NCBI RefSeq assembly: GCF_033843265.1
Contig: NZ_JAWXRD010000002.1
Coordinates: forward strand, 372,001-436,000
Origin: Scandinavium lactucae
Lineage (GTDB): Bacteria; Pseudomonadota; Gammaproteobacteria; Enterobacterales; Enterobacteriaceae
DNA length: 64,000 bases
Direction: 5' to 3'
In this document: one piece after another, positions 1 through 9,978 of the stretch
Position numbering within the stretch: the first letter of the stretch is position 1
Layout: every line of letters begins with the position of its first letter
The notes under the pieces: model-generated
Database searches by the model: none
What the model was told of the DNA's origin: nothing
What the model saw: the letters and a program-made list of their open reading frames with translations, nothing else
Made by a program: the position numbers and the translations under genes

Positions 1-265
1 AAAAAATTAACATATTTAACTTTTAATCAACCATGAGAGTGCGCTATCTCTTGCTCGCGCATAAGTGCATTTCCCGCATCTATTCATGTGCAGGACGCAT
101 CAATAGCGGTCAAAAAAGCGCTTAAGCGAGGAATGACTGTGCGAATGAGTGAAAAACAACCGATCGGGGCGGATCGCTATTTGTGATTGAACACACGTTT
201 CAGGAGGGAGAGGTGAGGCGGTAAACATCCCGCCGGCGACAGAATGCCGCCGGGAGGGAGGATGA
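1..265. other. Intergenic end of window downstream of proY
   Basis: No gene is seen here. The left edge is AT-rich. In E. coli malZ follows proY on the same strand, so this stretch is probably the upstream region of malZ, whose coding part would lie outside the window; that is inference from synteny. Several GGGAG/GAGG runs occur but none is a clear MalT box. An imperfect hairpin near the proY stop is listed separately. Confidence 0.5.
229..254 (-). terminator. Possible terminator of proY
   Basis: A GC-rich stem CCCG-C-CGGC / GCCG-C-CGGG with one C-C mismatch and an 8-nt loop sits just after the proY stop. On the minus strand it is followed only by a weak T stretch (ATGTTTACC), so termination efficiency is uncertain. 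Confidence 0.4.
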
Positions 266-1636
266 CTAAGCGAAGGCCCGCCGACGGTCGCGACGCACTT
301 TAAACTGCCAGCCAATCAGCAGCAGTACAATCCACGCGAAACCGACGTACAGCGAAATACGGGTGTCCGGATGCCAGCCAATCAGCACGATGATAAACAC
401 CAGGAACAGCAGGCCGACGATAGTGGTGAATACCCCGCCAGGCACTTTGAACTTCAGATCTTTCACCTCTTCCGGCGACAGACGGCGACGGAACGCAATC
501 TGCGACAGGAGGATCATGATCCACACCCAAACGGTGGCAAAGGTCGCCAGCGAAGCGATCACCAGGAACACATTCTCCGGCATGATGTAGTTCAGGTACA
601 CCGCCAGCAGCAGCGCCACGGTCATCACCGCCACGGTCACCCACGGCACGCCGCGACGTGAGGTTTTGGCGAACACCTTCGGCGCACTGCCCTGCTCCGC
701 CATGCCGTGCAGCATACGCCCTACGCCAAACACGTCGGAGTTAATCGCCGACAGTGAGGCGGTCAGTACCACGAAGTTGAGGATACTGGCGGCAAAGGTA
801 ATGCCCATATGCTGGAAGGTCATCACGAACGGGCTGCCGTTGGTGCCGACCTGATTCCACGGATAAATAGACATGATCACGAACAGCGTCCCGACGTAGA
901 ACACCAGGATACGCATTGGCACCGAGTTAATCGCGCGCGGGATCGACTTCTGCGGATCTTTCGCTTCACCGGCGGTGATGCCGATGATCTCAATCCCGCC
1001 ATAGGCAAACATCACCATTTGCAGCGACATCACCATCCCGAGCCAGCCGTTGCTGAAGAAGCCGCCGTGACTCCACAAATTATGGATGCCGGTCGGCTGT
1101 CCGCCGTTGCCAATCCCCCAGATGATGATGCCGAAACCGGCGACGATCATCACGATGATGGTGGCGACTTTGAAAAATGAGAACCAAAATTCCAGTTCGC
1201 CGAACACCTTAACGCTCATCAGGTTGATGGAGCAGATGAGCAGCACCACGCTCAGCACCCAAATCCAGTGCGGCACCGCCGGGAACCAGACGCCCATGTA
1301 GATGCCGAACGCGGTCACGTCAGCGATGGCCACGATCAGGATTTCGAAACAGTAGGTCCAACCGGTGATATACCCCGCCAGCGGGCCTAAGTTGTCCTGC
1401 GCATAGCGCGAGAACGAGCTGGCAGACGGGTTATGCACTGACATTTCGCCGAGCGCACGCATGATGATATAAGCGGCAACGCCACCAATGAGGTACGCCA
1501 GCAGCACGCTGGGACCGGCCATTTTAATGGCGTCTGCCGAGCCATAAAAAAGACCGGTACCAATTGCCGATCCGAGCGCCATAAAGCGAATGTGACGGGC
1601 GGTAAGCCCACGCTTTAGCTTGTTGTTGGTTTCCAT
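266..1636 (-). CDS. proY: Proline-specific permease ProY
   Basis: 456-residue APC-superfamily amino acid/proton symporter of the inner membrane; ProY is known as a cryptic proline carrier in enterics. The N-terminus (METNNKLKRGLTARHIRFMA) and the GSAIGTGLFYGSA motif in helix 1 match ProY closely, and about twelve hydrophobic helices can be followed to a basic C-terminal tail. The frame is open upstream, but the ATG at 1636 is chosen because it gives the family N-terminus; the 11 extra residues further upstream are not conserved. It lies 76 bp downstream of brnQ on the same strand, as in E. coli, and is likely cotranscribed with it. Confidence 0.95.
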   Translation of the reverse strand: METNNKLKRGLTARHIRFMALGSAIGTGLFYGSADAIKMAGPSVLLAYLIGGVAAYIIMRALGEMSVHNPSASSFSRYAQDNLGPLAGYITGWTYCFEILIVAIADVTAFGIYMGVWFPAVPHWIWVLSVVLLICSINLMSVKVFGELEFWFSFFKVATIIVMIVAGFGIIIWGIGNGGQPTGIHNLWSHGGFFSNGWLGMVMSLQMVMFAYGGIEIIGITAGEAKDPQKSIPRAINSVPMRILVFYVGTLFVIMSIYPWNQVGTNGSPFVMTFQHMGITFAASILNFVVLTASLSAINSDVFGVGRMLHGMAEQGSAPKVFAKTSRRGVPWVTVAVMTVALLLAVYLNYIMPENVFLVIASLATFATVWVWIMILLSQIAFRRRLSPEEVKDLKFKVPGGVFTTIVGLLFLVFIIVLIGWHPDTRISLYVGFAWIVLLLIGWQFKVRRDRRRAFA

Positions 1637-1712
1637 AAATTCCACTGCCTGTACAAAAAACAAAACCACGGAGCCGATGGCCCCGTGGTTAATTTCAATC
1701 CTCGCCCGCTAA

Positions 1713-3032
1713 TTAATGCGCGCTGGAGGTCACCTGACGGCCTGCTGCGCGATCCCACCCCATCGCCAGAACGGCAGCGATGATAGTCGGCATCAGCCAT
1801 GCCAGACCTTGCTCGGCCAGCGGCAGATGCGCGGTCCAGGCTGGCAGAATGTCGGCGAATGCAGAGGCTTTAACACCATCCAGCAGACCGAACACCAGAC
1901 TGATAAACATCGCTGGGGCAATCACGCGGGACGAATTATGCCACCAACCGCGGGTAAAACTTAATACTACCAGTGCGATACATGGCGGATAAATCGCTGT
2001 CAGCACCGGAATTGAAATCTGAATCAGGTGGCTGAGGCCCAAATTGGACACCACCATCGAGAACAGACCAAGGATAAACACCAGTGAACGATAGGACAGC
2101 GGCAGGTATTGGGAGAAGAACTCCGCACAGGCGGTGGTCAGGCCAACTGCCGTCACCATGCAGGCGATGAAAATCAATGCTGCCAGCAGGAAGCTGCCCG
2201 CGCCACCGAAGGTGTGCTGCACATACGCATGGAGAATCGCCGCGCCGTTAGCGTTTTGGTCGACCAGGGTCGCACTGTCGGAACCCAGACGGAACAGGGC
2301 CAGATACAGCAGGGTCAAACCGACACCTGCCATCAGGCCAGCCCACACGGTATAACGGGTCAGCAGACGGGCTTCGGTCACCCCGCGGGAACGCGCGGCG
2401 TTAACGATAACGATGCCGAACACCATCGCGCCGAGGGTATCCATGGTCAGGTAGCCGTTCACGAAGCCGTTGGAGAACGGTGCAGTCTGGTAGGCATCCA
2501 GCGCATGGCTGATAGAACCTGCAGGCCACATCAGCGCAGCGACAGACAGCACCACCAGGGCGATAATTTTCAGCGGTGCCAGGAAGTTACCCACGGTATC
2601 CAGCAGTTTACCCGGATAGAGCGACACCAGGATGACCAGTGCGAAATAGATAACGCTGTAGATAAGCAGCGGCAGCGCGCCATCACCGGTCAGCGGAGCG
2701 ATACCGACTTCAAACGAAACGGTCGCAGTACGGGGGGTCGCAAACAGCGGTCCTACCGCCAGATAGCACACCACCGCCAGCAGAATACCCGCCACTTTGC
2801 CGATTGGCGTGCTGAGGCTATCTACCCCGCCACCCACTTTTGCCAGCGCAACGATGGTCAGAACCGGCAGGCCAACGCCCGTAATCAGGAAACCCAAAGC
2901 CGCAGTCCAGACGTGCTCGCCTGCCTGCAAACCGACCATTGGAGGGAAGATAATGTTGCCCGCGCCAACGAACAACGCAAAGGTCATAAAGCCCAACGCG
3001 ATGATATCGCGTGATTTTAACTGATGGGTCAT
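1713..3032 (-). CDS. brnQ: Branched-chain amino acid transporter BrnQ
   Basis: 439-residue LIVCS-family carrier for leucine, isoleucine and valine in the inner membrane, coupled to cation uptake. The start MTHQLKSRDIIALGFMTFAL and the FVGAGNIIFPP motif of the first helix are family hallmarks, and about twelve transmembrane segments follow. The length equals that of E. coli BrnQ (439). It precedes proY on the same strand and is separated from phoR by a long spacer carrying its own promoter region. Confidence 0.96.
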   Translation of the reverse strand: MTHQLKSRDIIALGFMTFALFVGAGNIIFPPMVGLQAGEHVWTAALGFLITGVGLPVLTIVALAKVGGGVDSLSTPIGKVAGILLAVVCYLAVGPLFATPRTATVSFEVGIAPLTGDGALPLLIYSVIYFALVILVSLYPGKLLDTVGNFLAPLKIIALVVLSVAALMWPAGSISHALDAYQTAPFSNGFVNGYLTMDTLGAMVFGIVIVNAARSRGVTEARLLTRYTVWAGLMAGVGLTLLYLALFRLGSDSATLVDQNANGAAILHAYVQHTFGGAGSFLLAALIFIACMVTAVGLTTACAEFFSQYLPLSYRSLVFILGLFSMVVSNLGLSHLIQISIPVLTAIYPPCIALVVLSFTRGWWHNSSRVIAPAMFISLVFGLLDGVKASAFADILPAWTAHLPLAEQGLAWLMPTIIAAVLAMGWDRAAGRQVTSSAH

Positions 3033-3456
3033 AAACTCTTTACTGCCTGTGGATGTGGTGTTGAAAGAAAAAAATCGTCGCGCTTATCCCTGCGGAACCG
3101 ATGCGGAAAAGAACAACTATGGCTATGGCGAATCATGCAGTGGGAAACACTCCCAACGTTCGCGCGCAAAGAATAGTTATTGGGTTTATCGCGCGAAGGC
3201 AGTCAAACTGCGACTACATGGGGGGCAATTTAAACGCTTATAACGTTTTAAAGCAATAAGGGATCGTGAAACCAGAGGATTATAGCAAGATCGAATTCAC
3301 TCCTAGCATGATTAACCGGATATACAAAAAACCTCTGGCCAATCATGCGAACAAAAAAGCAACAGACGTTCGTTAAATATTCGCCGCCTGGTTAACTGGA
3401 AAGTAAAAAAACCGACCTGAGCCGGTCTTTGTCAATTTTTCCTGACATCCCTGCCA
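3033..3456. other. brnQ leader/promoter region and phoR terminator
   Basis: A 424-bp spacer between phoR and brnQ with no convincing gene. A 64-codon plus-strand reading frame at 3049-3243 lacks a ribosome site and family features and is regarded as chance. The half next to phoR contains the phoR terminator. The remainder should hold the brnQ promoter and a long 5' untranslated leader; I see no recognised riboswitch. Confidence 0.6.
3404..3426 (-). terminator. Rho-independent terminator of phoBR
   Basis: On the minus strand the hairpin ACCG-GCTCAGGT-CGGT is followed directly by seven T residues, about 30 bp after the phoR stop codon. This is a standard intrinsic terminator shape and fits the end of the phoBR transcript. 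Confidence 0.75.
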
Positions 3457-4752
3457 TCAGCCGCTTTTTTTGGCAATTAAACGTTCCGGTAGCAGGAAGC
3501 TGAAGCGGGTGATCCTGCCGGGGATGCTTTCAATATCGAGGCGACTTTCGTGATGATTGACCGCATGTTTGACGATAGCCAGCCCTAACCCACTGCCGCC
3601 GGTTTGCCGCGAACGGGCTTTATCGACGCGGTAGAAGCGCTCCGTCAGACGTGGAATGTGTTCCTGCCCGATACCTGGCCCGTTATCTTCCACGCTAAAC
3701 AGCGCCCCGTGCATCGTCCGCTGCCAGCGCACGATAATCTCCGTGCCCTCCGGGGTATGATTCACCGCGTTGTACACCAGGTTGGACATGGCGCTGCGCA
3801 GTTGCTCTTCGCTGCCCAGCACCTGCAAGTCGTCTTCAATATCAAAATGCAGAATATGCTTCTGCTGGCTGAGCGTTTGCGCCTCGCGCTCTACAACTCG
3901 CAGCATCATCGGCACATCTATCTTTTCGTTCAGTGCTGCCAGCGGAGCGGCTTCAATACGCGACAAGGTGAGCAGCTGACGCACAAGGCCTTCCATCCGC
4001 TGCGTTTGCTCGCGCATGGTGTGGAGTGCTTTTTCACGCGGGGCACCTTCCAGCGTCTGCTCCTGCATCATCTCCAGATAGCCCTGCAACACCGTGAGCG
4101 GCGTGCGCAATTCATGGCTGACGTTGGCAAAAAAGTTCCGCCGGGCACCTTCTAACTGGTGCATTTGGGTCACGTCGCGTGCCACTAAAAGGAGCTGTTG
4201 TTCGCTGTAGGGCATCACGCGGATTTCCAGATGCCGTCCGGTGTTGAGCACCAGATTGAGCGGTTTACTGAAATCGCGGGATTTGAGATAGCGGGAAAAT
4301 TCAGGATAGCGCAGCAGGTTGAGGATGTTTTGTCCGTTATCGTCTGGCCAGCGCAGATTCAGCATCTGCTGGGCCAGGCCGTTACACCAGAACATTGCCC
4401 CTTCTTCGGTGGTCAGAACTACCGCATCGGGCAGCGATTCCGCGCCGCTACGAAAGCGCTTGATCAAACTCCCCAACTCGCGACGGCGCTTTTTATTACG
4501 CATCTGCATCTGGTGCAAGCCGTACAGCAACGGTTCCCAACTGCCGCTGCCGGGCGGTGGCGTCATGCTGCGGTCGACCCATAACCACCACGACAGACGC
4601 AGTAAGTTCCAGAAATGCCAGATCAACAGTCCGGTTACGGCTGCCAGTAAAAACCACGGCAGATACCCGAAAATCGCCCCGAGGATCAGGGCCGGAATAC
4701 AACAGAGGATCAGCTCAAAAACCAGCCTTTTCCATGACAGCCGTTCAAGCAC
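3457..4752 (-). CDS. phoR: Phosphate regulon sensor kinase PhoR
   Basis: 431-residue membrane sensor histidine kinase that phosphorylates PhoB when phosphate is scarce and dephosphorylates it when phosphate is plentiful, signalling through PstSCAB-PhoU. Two N-terminal hydrophobic segments (about residues 8-55) anchor it, with almost no periplasmic loop. A PAS region (about 100-195) precedes the H-box VSHELRTPL with phospho-acceptor His213, then N- and G-boxes (NLVYNAVNHT, DNGPGIG, GSGLGLAIV). It ends 21 bp after phoB on the same strand, giving a phoB-phoR operon, and is closed by an intrinsic terminator. Confidence 0.97.
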   Translation of the reverse strand: MLERLSWKRLVFELILCCIPALILGAIFGYLPWFLLAAVTGLLIWHFWNLLRLSWWLWVDRSMTPPPGSGSWEPLLYGLHQMQMRNKKRRRELGSLIKRFRSGAESLPDAVVLTTEEGAMFWCNGLAQQMLNLRWPDDNGQNILNLLRYPEFSRYLKSRDFSKPLNLVLNTGRHLEIRVMPYSEQQLLLVARDVTQMHQLEGARRNFFANVSHELRTPLTVLQGYLEMMQEQTLEGAPREKALHTMREQTQRMEGLVRQLLTLSRIEAAPLAALNEKIDVPMMLRVVEREAQTLSQQKHILHFDIEDDLQVLGSEEQLRSAMSNLVYNAVNHTPEGTEIIVRWQRTMHGALFSVEDNGPGIGQEHIPRLTERFYRVDKARSRQTGGSGLGLAIVKHAVNHHESRLDIESIPGRITRFSFLLPERLIAKKSG

Positions 4753-4773
4753 GGGTCACACTCCAGTCAATTA

Positions 4774-5463
4774 TCAGAAACGGGCAGAAAAACGATAACC
4801 CGTGCCGCGAACGGTTTGCACCATCCGGTCGTGACCGCTGTGTTCCAGCGCTTTACGCAGACGACGGATATGCACATCCACCGTTCTGTCTTCTACATAC
4901 ACGTTGGTGCCCCAGACGTTGTTCAGCAACTGTTCGCGGCTGTACACGCGTTCCGGATGGGTCATAAAGAAGTGCAGCAGTTTAAACTCGGTCGGCCCCA
5001 TGTCCAGCGGGTTTTCACCGGTCATGACGCGATGGGAAGAGGGGTCGAGGCTCAGCCCTTGCATCTCAATCACCTCTTCCACCGCCATTGGCGAAATACG
5101 GCGCATCACAGCTTTAATGCGCGCCACCAGCTCTTTCGGCGAGAAAGGCTTGGTAATGTAATCATCAGCCCCGGTTTCCAGGCCGCGCACCCGGTCTTCT
5201 TCTTCGCCACGCGCGGTCAGCATTACCACCGGGATATCGCGGGTCATCGACTCACGCTTCAAATGCTTGATAAACTGAATGCCCGATCCCCCCGGCAGCA
5301 TCCAGTCCAGCAGGACTAAATCAGGCCACGGCTCGTTCAGCTGATTAACCGCACTGTCATAATCTTCCGCTTCAACCGGCTGAAAGCCATTTTGCTCCAG
5401 GACGAAACACACCATCTCACGAATTGGGGCTTCATCTTCAACGACCAGAATACGTCTCGCCAT
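4774..5463 (-). CDS. phoB: Phosphate regulon response regulator PhoB
   Basis: 229-residue OmpR-type transcription factor. The receiver domain (about 1-120) carries the acidic pair E9/D10, phospho-acceptor D53 in LLDWML and Lys105 in TKPFSPKE; the C-terminal winged helix (about 130-227) includes the recognition segment DVHIRRLRKAL. Phosphorylated PhoB binds Pho boxes and activates the Pho regulon. A good ribosome site (AGGAT) precedes the ATG. A Pho box lies about 50 bp upstream, giving autoregulation as in E. coli. Confidence 0.97.
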   Translation of the reverse strand: MARRILVVEDEAPIREMVCFVLEQNGFQPVEAEDYDSAVNQLNEPWPDLVLLDWMLPGGSGIQFIKHLKRESMTRDIPVVMLTARGEEEDRVRGLETGADDYITKPFSPKELVARIKAVMRRISPMAVEEVIEMQGLSLDPSSHRVMTGENPLDMGPTEFKLLHFFMTHPERVYSREQLLNNVWGTNVYVEDRTVDVHIRRLRKALEHSGHDRMVQTVRGTGYRFSARF

Positions 5464-5510
5464 TATTTATCCTGTTTATTAATCATATGCGTATTATTCG
5501 GCGTCATTAT

Positions 5511-5528
5511 GCGTCAGATTTATGACAG
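5511..5528 (-). promoter_or_regulatory. Pho box of the phoBR promoter
   Basis: On the minus strand the sequence CTGTCATAAATCTGACGC is read: two CTGTCAT/CTGACGC-type heptamers separated by AAAT, the standard 18-bp PhoB site. It sits between phoB and the divergent sbcD gene, at the position of the known E. coli phoB Pho box. Confidence 0.88.
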
Positions 5529-5629
5529 ATTTATGATAGTGGGTTTTAGCATTATGACACTGAAAAACTGCTGTCATTGCCCTGTTATCTATATACTGAC
5601 GCCCACGCTTTTCCGCCACGGGTTTTATT

Positions 5630-6832
5630 ATGCGCATCCTTCACACCTCCGACTGGCACCTTGGCCAGAATTTTTATAGCAAAAGCCGAGCCGCCGAGCA
5701 TCAGGCTTTTCTCGACTGGCTGCTGGAAACGGCGCAGGCGCAGCAGGTGGATGCCATTATTGTGGCGGGCGATATTTTCGATACCGGTTCGCCGCCGAGC
5801 TACGCCCGGGAACTGTACAACCGCTTCGTGGTGAAATTGCAGCACACCGGTTGCCATCTGGTGGTACTGGCAGGAAACCATGACTCGGTGGCGACGCTGA
5901 ACGAATCCCGCGATATCCTGGCGTTTCTCAACACCACGGTGGTGGCGGGCAGCGGTATGTCGCCGTGCGTGCTGAACCGCCGGGACGGCACACCCGGGGC
6001 AATTTTCTGTCCGGTGCCTTTTTTACGTCCACGCGATGTGATTGTCAGTCAGGCCGGGTCAACGGCGGGCGAAAAGCAGCAGCATTTATTACAGGCAATC
6101 ACCGATTACTATCAGCAGCAGTATCAGCAGGCCTGTGAAATCCGCGGCGAGCGTGAGCTGCCGATTATCGCCAGCGGCCATTTGACCACCGTCGGGGCCA
6201 GCAAAAGTGACGCGGTACGTGACATCTATATCGGCACACTCGATGCCTTCCCGGCGCAAAATTTCCCGCCAGTGGATTATATCGCCCTCGGTCATATTCA
6301 CCGGGCGCAGAAAATTGGCGGCAGCGAGCACATTCGCTACTGCGGCTCGCCAATTTCGCTGAGCTTCGATGAAACCGGGAAGGCCAAAACTGTCAACCTG
6401 GTGAGTTTCAACGCCGGTAAACTGGCCGAGGTCATGCCGCTTGAGGTGCCGGTCACGCAGCAGCTGGCGGTGCTGAAAGGCGATTTCGCCAGCATCAGCG
6501 CCCAGCTGGAACAGTGGCGCGAAGGCGATACCAGCGCCCCGGTGTGGCTGGATATCGAAATCACCAGTGACGAATATCTGCATGACATCCAACGTAAAAT
6601 TCAGGCCCTGACCGACGAACTCCCGGTCGAGGTGCTGCTGGTGCGCCGCAGTCGTGAACAGCGCGAGCGTATTCTGGCCAACGAACACCGCGAAACCCTG
6701 AGCGAGCTAAAAGTGGAAGACGTTTTTGCGCGTCGCCTGGCGCTGGAAACGCTGGAAGAGCCGCAGCAACAGCGCCTGCATCAGCTGTTTAACGAAACGC
6801 TGGCCGCGCTTTCTGGGGAGCAACAGCCATGA
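5630..6832 (+). CDS. sbcD: Nuclease subunit SbcD
   Basis: 400-residue Mre11-type metallophosphoesterase, the catalytic partner of SbcC. The complex cleaves DNA hairpins and palindromes and removes protein-blocked ends. Metal-binding motifs are visible in order: DWHLGQ (D8, H10), GDIFDTG, LAGNHDS, SGHLT and GHIHR. The length matches E. coli SbcD (400). Its ATGA overlaps the sbcC start by 4 bp, indicating translational coupling, and it is divergent from phoB across a 166-bp spacer. Confidence 0.97.
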   Translation: MRILHTSDWHLGQNFYSKSRAAEHQAFLDWLLETAQAQQVDAIIVAGDIFDTGSPPSYARELYNRFVVKLQHTGCHLVVLAGNHDSVATLNESRDILAFLNTTVVAGSGMSPCVLNRRDGTPGAIFCPVPFLRPRDVIVSQAGSTAGEKQQHLLQAITDYYQQQYQQACEIRGERELPIIASGHLTTVGASKSDAVRDIYIGTLDAFPAQNFPPVDYIALGHIHRAQKIGGSEHIRYCGSPISLSFDETGKAKTVNLVSFNAGKLAEVMPLEVPVTQQLAVLKGDFASISAQLEQWREGDTSAPVWLDIEITSDEYLHDIQRKIQALTDELPVEVLLVRRSREQRERILANEHRETLSELKVEDVFARRLALETLEEPQQQRLHQLFNETLAALSGEQQP

Positions 6833-9800
6833 AAATTTTGAGCCTGCGTCTGAAGAACCTCAACTCGTTGAAGGGCGAGTGGAAAATTGATTTCACCGCC
6901 GAGCCGTTTGCCAGCAACGGTTTGTTTGCCATTACCGGCCCAACCGGGGCGGGAAAAACCACCCTGCTCGACGCCATCTGTCTGGCGCTATATCACGAAA
7001 CGCCGCGCCTGAGCACCCTGTCGCAATCGCAAAACGACCTGATGACCCGCGACACCGCCGAATGTCTGGCGGAAGTGGAGTTTGAAGTCAAAGGCGTGGC
7101 CTATCGCGCCTTCTGGAGCCAGAACCGCGCCCGCAACCAGCCGGACGGTAACCTGCAGGCCCCGCGCGTGGAGCTGGCGCGCTGTGACGATGGCAAGATC
7201 CTCGCTGAAAAAGTGAAGGATAAACTGGATCTCACCGCCTCGCTGACCGGGCTAGACTATGGCCGTTTCACCCGCTCGATGATGCTATCGCAGGGGCAGT
7301 TCGCTGCTTTCCTCAATGCCAAACCGAAAGAGCGCGCCGAGCTACTTGAAGAGCTGACCGGCACCGAAATTTACGGTCAGATTTCGGCCATGGTGTTTGA
7401 GAAGCATAAGGAAGCCAAAATCGCGCTGGAAAAATTGCAGGCGCAGGCATCCGGTATGATTTTGCTGAATGACGAGCAACAGCAAGCGTTGCAGCAACGT
7501 TTGCAGGCACTTACTGACGAAGAAAAACAGCAGCAAACCGAGCAGCTTCGCACACAACTCTGGCAGCAATGGCTCAGTCGGGAAACAGAGTTAGCCGAGG
7601 CGCAGGCGCGCTCGCAGTCGGCCCTGACGGCGGCCCAGGCGGCGCTGAATACCGCCCAGCCGCAGCTCGCCACGCTGGCCCAGGCCCAGCCCGCAGACAG
7701 ATTGCGCCCGCTGTGGGTCCGTCTTCAGGACAGCCAAACCGCGCTGACGCAAACGCATCAGCAAACGGAAGAAGTAAATACTCGCTTACAGAGCCAGCTG
7801 GCGCTACGTGGGCGTTTGCGCCTCAGCGCCGAGCGGCAGCATCAGCAGTTGTCCACCAGCCAGAAAAGCCTTACCGACTGGCTTGCTGCCCATGAACATC
7901 ATCGTCACTGGCAGCGCGAGCTGACTGGCTGGCGAGCGGCCTTTGGTCAGCAGGCCCGCGAGACGGCACAATTACAGAGCGTTATCCAGCGCGAAAACGA
8001 CGTTACGCGCCAGCTCAACGCTCTACCGCCGACCACACTTACCCTCGATGAACCCGCCGTAGCAAGCGCGCTGGAACAGCACAGCGCCGCCCGCCCGCTG
8101 CGACAGCAGTTGAACGCGCTGCAAAGCCAATTCCTGCCCCTGAAAAAGCGCCGAGAACAGTTGCAAACGCTGTTAATCCAGCGTCAGCAGGAGCGGGAAC
8201 AAGGCGAAGCCGAACTGGCCAGCCGTCGCCAGCAATACAAAGAAAAACAGCAGCAGTTCAATGACGTCAGAATGCTCTGCGAGCAAGAGAAAATCATCGC
8301 CAGGCTCACCGATGAACGCGCCCGTTTACAACCCGGCGCACCCTGCCCACTTTGCGGTTCGGCTGAACATCCGGCGATAGCCGAGTATCAGGCCTTAAAG
8401 CCAGGCGTGAACGAAGCCCGCCGTGATGCACTTGAAAAAGAGGTCAAACAGATTGGCGAAGCCGGGGCCAGCCTGAAAGGCCAGCTCGACGCGCTGGTTA
8501 AGCAGCAGCAGGCCGAACAAAGCGAGCTGCAGTCGGTAACCGAACAGGAGCAAGCGCTCACCTCCCAGTGGCAAATCACGGTGGCTGGTTTGCAGATTAC
8601 CCTCACGCCGGAAGATGACATCGCGGCCTGGCTGAGCGAGCAAGAAAACTACGAACAACAGCTGTATCAGCACAGCCAGCGTCTGGGCCTGCAACGTCAG
8701 ATGCTGGCGCTAAAAAATCAGCGCAGCACGCTGGAGCAGGAGATAGCTCAGCGCCAGCAAACGCTGAGTGATACCCTCACCGGGTTTGGCCTGACGCTTC
8801 CTGCTAACGGGGAAGAGGCTGCCTGGCTGGCGGCACGTGAAGCGGAAAGCCAGCAGTGGCAGACGCAGACCGAACAGCAGCAATCTGTTCAGCAGAAGCT
8901 GGCACAACTGCAACCCCTGCTGGATACCCTGCCGACTGAGGCCGCGAATGAAGACCGCGCCCCGGTAGCACTCGACGGCTGGCAACAGGTGCATCACGAC
9001 TGCGTATCGCTGCAAAGCCAGTGGCAGACGTTACAGCAGCAGGAAAACCAGCAGCGTGAGCGTCTGACCCTGGCGCAGAAAGAGTTTGATTCCGCACTCA
9101 ATGCCAGTCCGTTTGCCAGCCAGGCGGCGTTCCTGGCAGCGCTGCTCGATGACAACACCCGCCGTCAACTTGAAGAACTGAAACAAACGCTGGAAAATCA
9201 GCTCCAGCAGCAGCAGGCTCTGGCAGCCCAGGCGCAACGTGAACAGATTCACCACCAGCAGCAGCGGCCGGAGGATTTAGCCGACACGCTGACCCGCGAA
9301 CAGGTACAGATTCTGCTTGCCAATCTGGCGCAGCGCCTGCGGGACAACAGCGCCGCGCAGGGTGAAATTGGCCAACAACTGAAACAGGACGCAGATAACC
9401 GCGCCCAGCAGCAGACGTTAATGGCGCAGATTGATGTCGCCGCGCAGACGCTGGAAGACTGGGGCTGGCTGAATGCGCTGATTGGCTCCAAAGAGGGCGA
9501 CAAATTCCGTAAATTCGCCCAGGGCCTGACGCTGGATAATCTGGTATGGCTGGCGAACGAACAGCTCAGCCGCCTGCACGGGCGCTATCTGCTCAAACGC
9601 AAAGCCAGTGAAGCGCTGGAGCTGGAAGTGATGGATACCTGGCAGGCCGATGCGGTGCGCGATACCCGCACGCTGTCTGGCGGGGAGAGTTTCCTCGTCA
9701 GCCTGGCGCTGGCGCTGGCGCTGTCGGATTTGGTCAGCCATAAAACGCGTATCGATTCGCTATTCCTTGATGAAGGCTTTGGCACGCTCGACAGCGAAAC

Positions 9801-9978
9801 GCTGGATACCGCGCTGGACGCGCTCGATGCGCTGAACGCCAGCGGAAAAGTGATTGGCGTGATAAGCCATGTCGATGCGATGAAAGAGCGGATCCCGGTA
9901 CAGATTAAAGTGAAGAAAATTAACGGGCTGGGATACAGCAAGCTGGATAAAAACTTTGCCGTGGAGCGGCCAGAATGA
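6829..9978 (+). CDS. sbcC: Exonuclease ATPase subunit SbcC
   Basis: 1049-residue Rad50-type SMC ATPase working with SbcD. Walker A GPTGAGKTT is at 37-45, followed by two long Gln/Glu-rich coiled-coil arms. The apex holds the zinc hook CPLC (Cys506 and Cys509). Near the C-terminus are the ABC signature LSGGES (949-954) and Walker B LFLDEGFG with D981/E982. The size matches E. coli SbcC (1048). It overlaps sbcD at the start and araJ at the end by 4 bp each. Confidence 0.97.
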   Translation: MKILSLRLKNLNSLKGEWKIDFTAEPFASNGLFAITGPTGAGKTTLLDAICLALYHETPRLSTLSQSQNDLMTRDTAECLAEVEFEVKGVAYRAFWSQNRARNQPDGNLQAPRVELARCDDGKILAEKVKDKLDLTASLTGLDYGRFTRSMMLSQGQFAAFLNAKPKERAELLEELTGTEIYGQISAMVFEKHKEAKIALEKLQAQASGMILLNDEQQQALQQRLQALTDEEKQQQTEQLRTQLWQQWLSRETELAEAQARSQSALTAAQAALNTAQPQLATLAQAQPADRLRPLWVRLQDSQTALTQTHQQTEEVNTRLQSQLALRGRLRLSAERQHQQLSTSQKSLTDWLAAHEHHRHWQRELTGWRAAFGQQARETAQLQSVIQRENDVTRQLNALPPTTLTLDEPAVASALEQHSAARPLRQQLNALQSQFLPLKKRREQLQTLLIQRQQEREQGEAELASRRQQYKEKQQQFNDVRMLCEQEKIIARLTDERARLQPGAPCPLCGSAEHPAIAEYQALKPGVNEARRDALEKEVKQIGEAGASLKGQLDALVKQQQAEQSELQSVTEQEQALTSQWQITVAGLQITLTPEDDIAAWLSEQENYEQQLYQHSQRLGLQRQMLALKNQRSTLEQEIAQRQQTLSDTLTGFGLTLPANGEEAAWLAAREAESQQWQTQTEQQQSVQQKLAQLQPLLDTLPTEAANEDRAPVALDGWQQVHHDCVSLQSQWQTLQQQENQQRERLTLAQKEFDSALNASPFASQAAFLAALLDDNTRRQLEELKQTLENQLQQQQALAAQAQREQIHHQQQRPEDLADTLTREQVQILLANLAQRLRDNSAAQGEIGQQLKQDADNRAQQQTLMAQIDVAAQTLEDWGWLNALIGSKEGDKFRKFAQGLTLDNLVWLANEQLSRLHGRYLLKRKASEALELEVMDTWQADAVRDTRTLSGGESFLVSLALALALSDLVSHKTRIDSLFLDEGFGTLDSETLDTALDALDALNASGKVIGVISHVDAMKERIPVQIKVKKINGLGYSKLDKNFAVERPE

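Noticed and set aside
181..265. MalT boxes for malZ
   Set aside because: GGGAG and GAGG runs occur but none fits GGGGAKGAGG in proper arrangement, and malZ itself is outside the window.
3049..3243. 64-codon plus-strand frame between brnQ and phoR
   Set aside because: No ribosome site and an unusual basic composition; the region is the brnQ leader.
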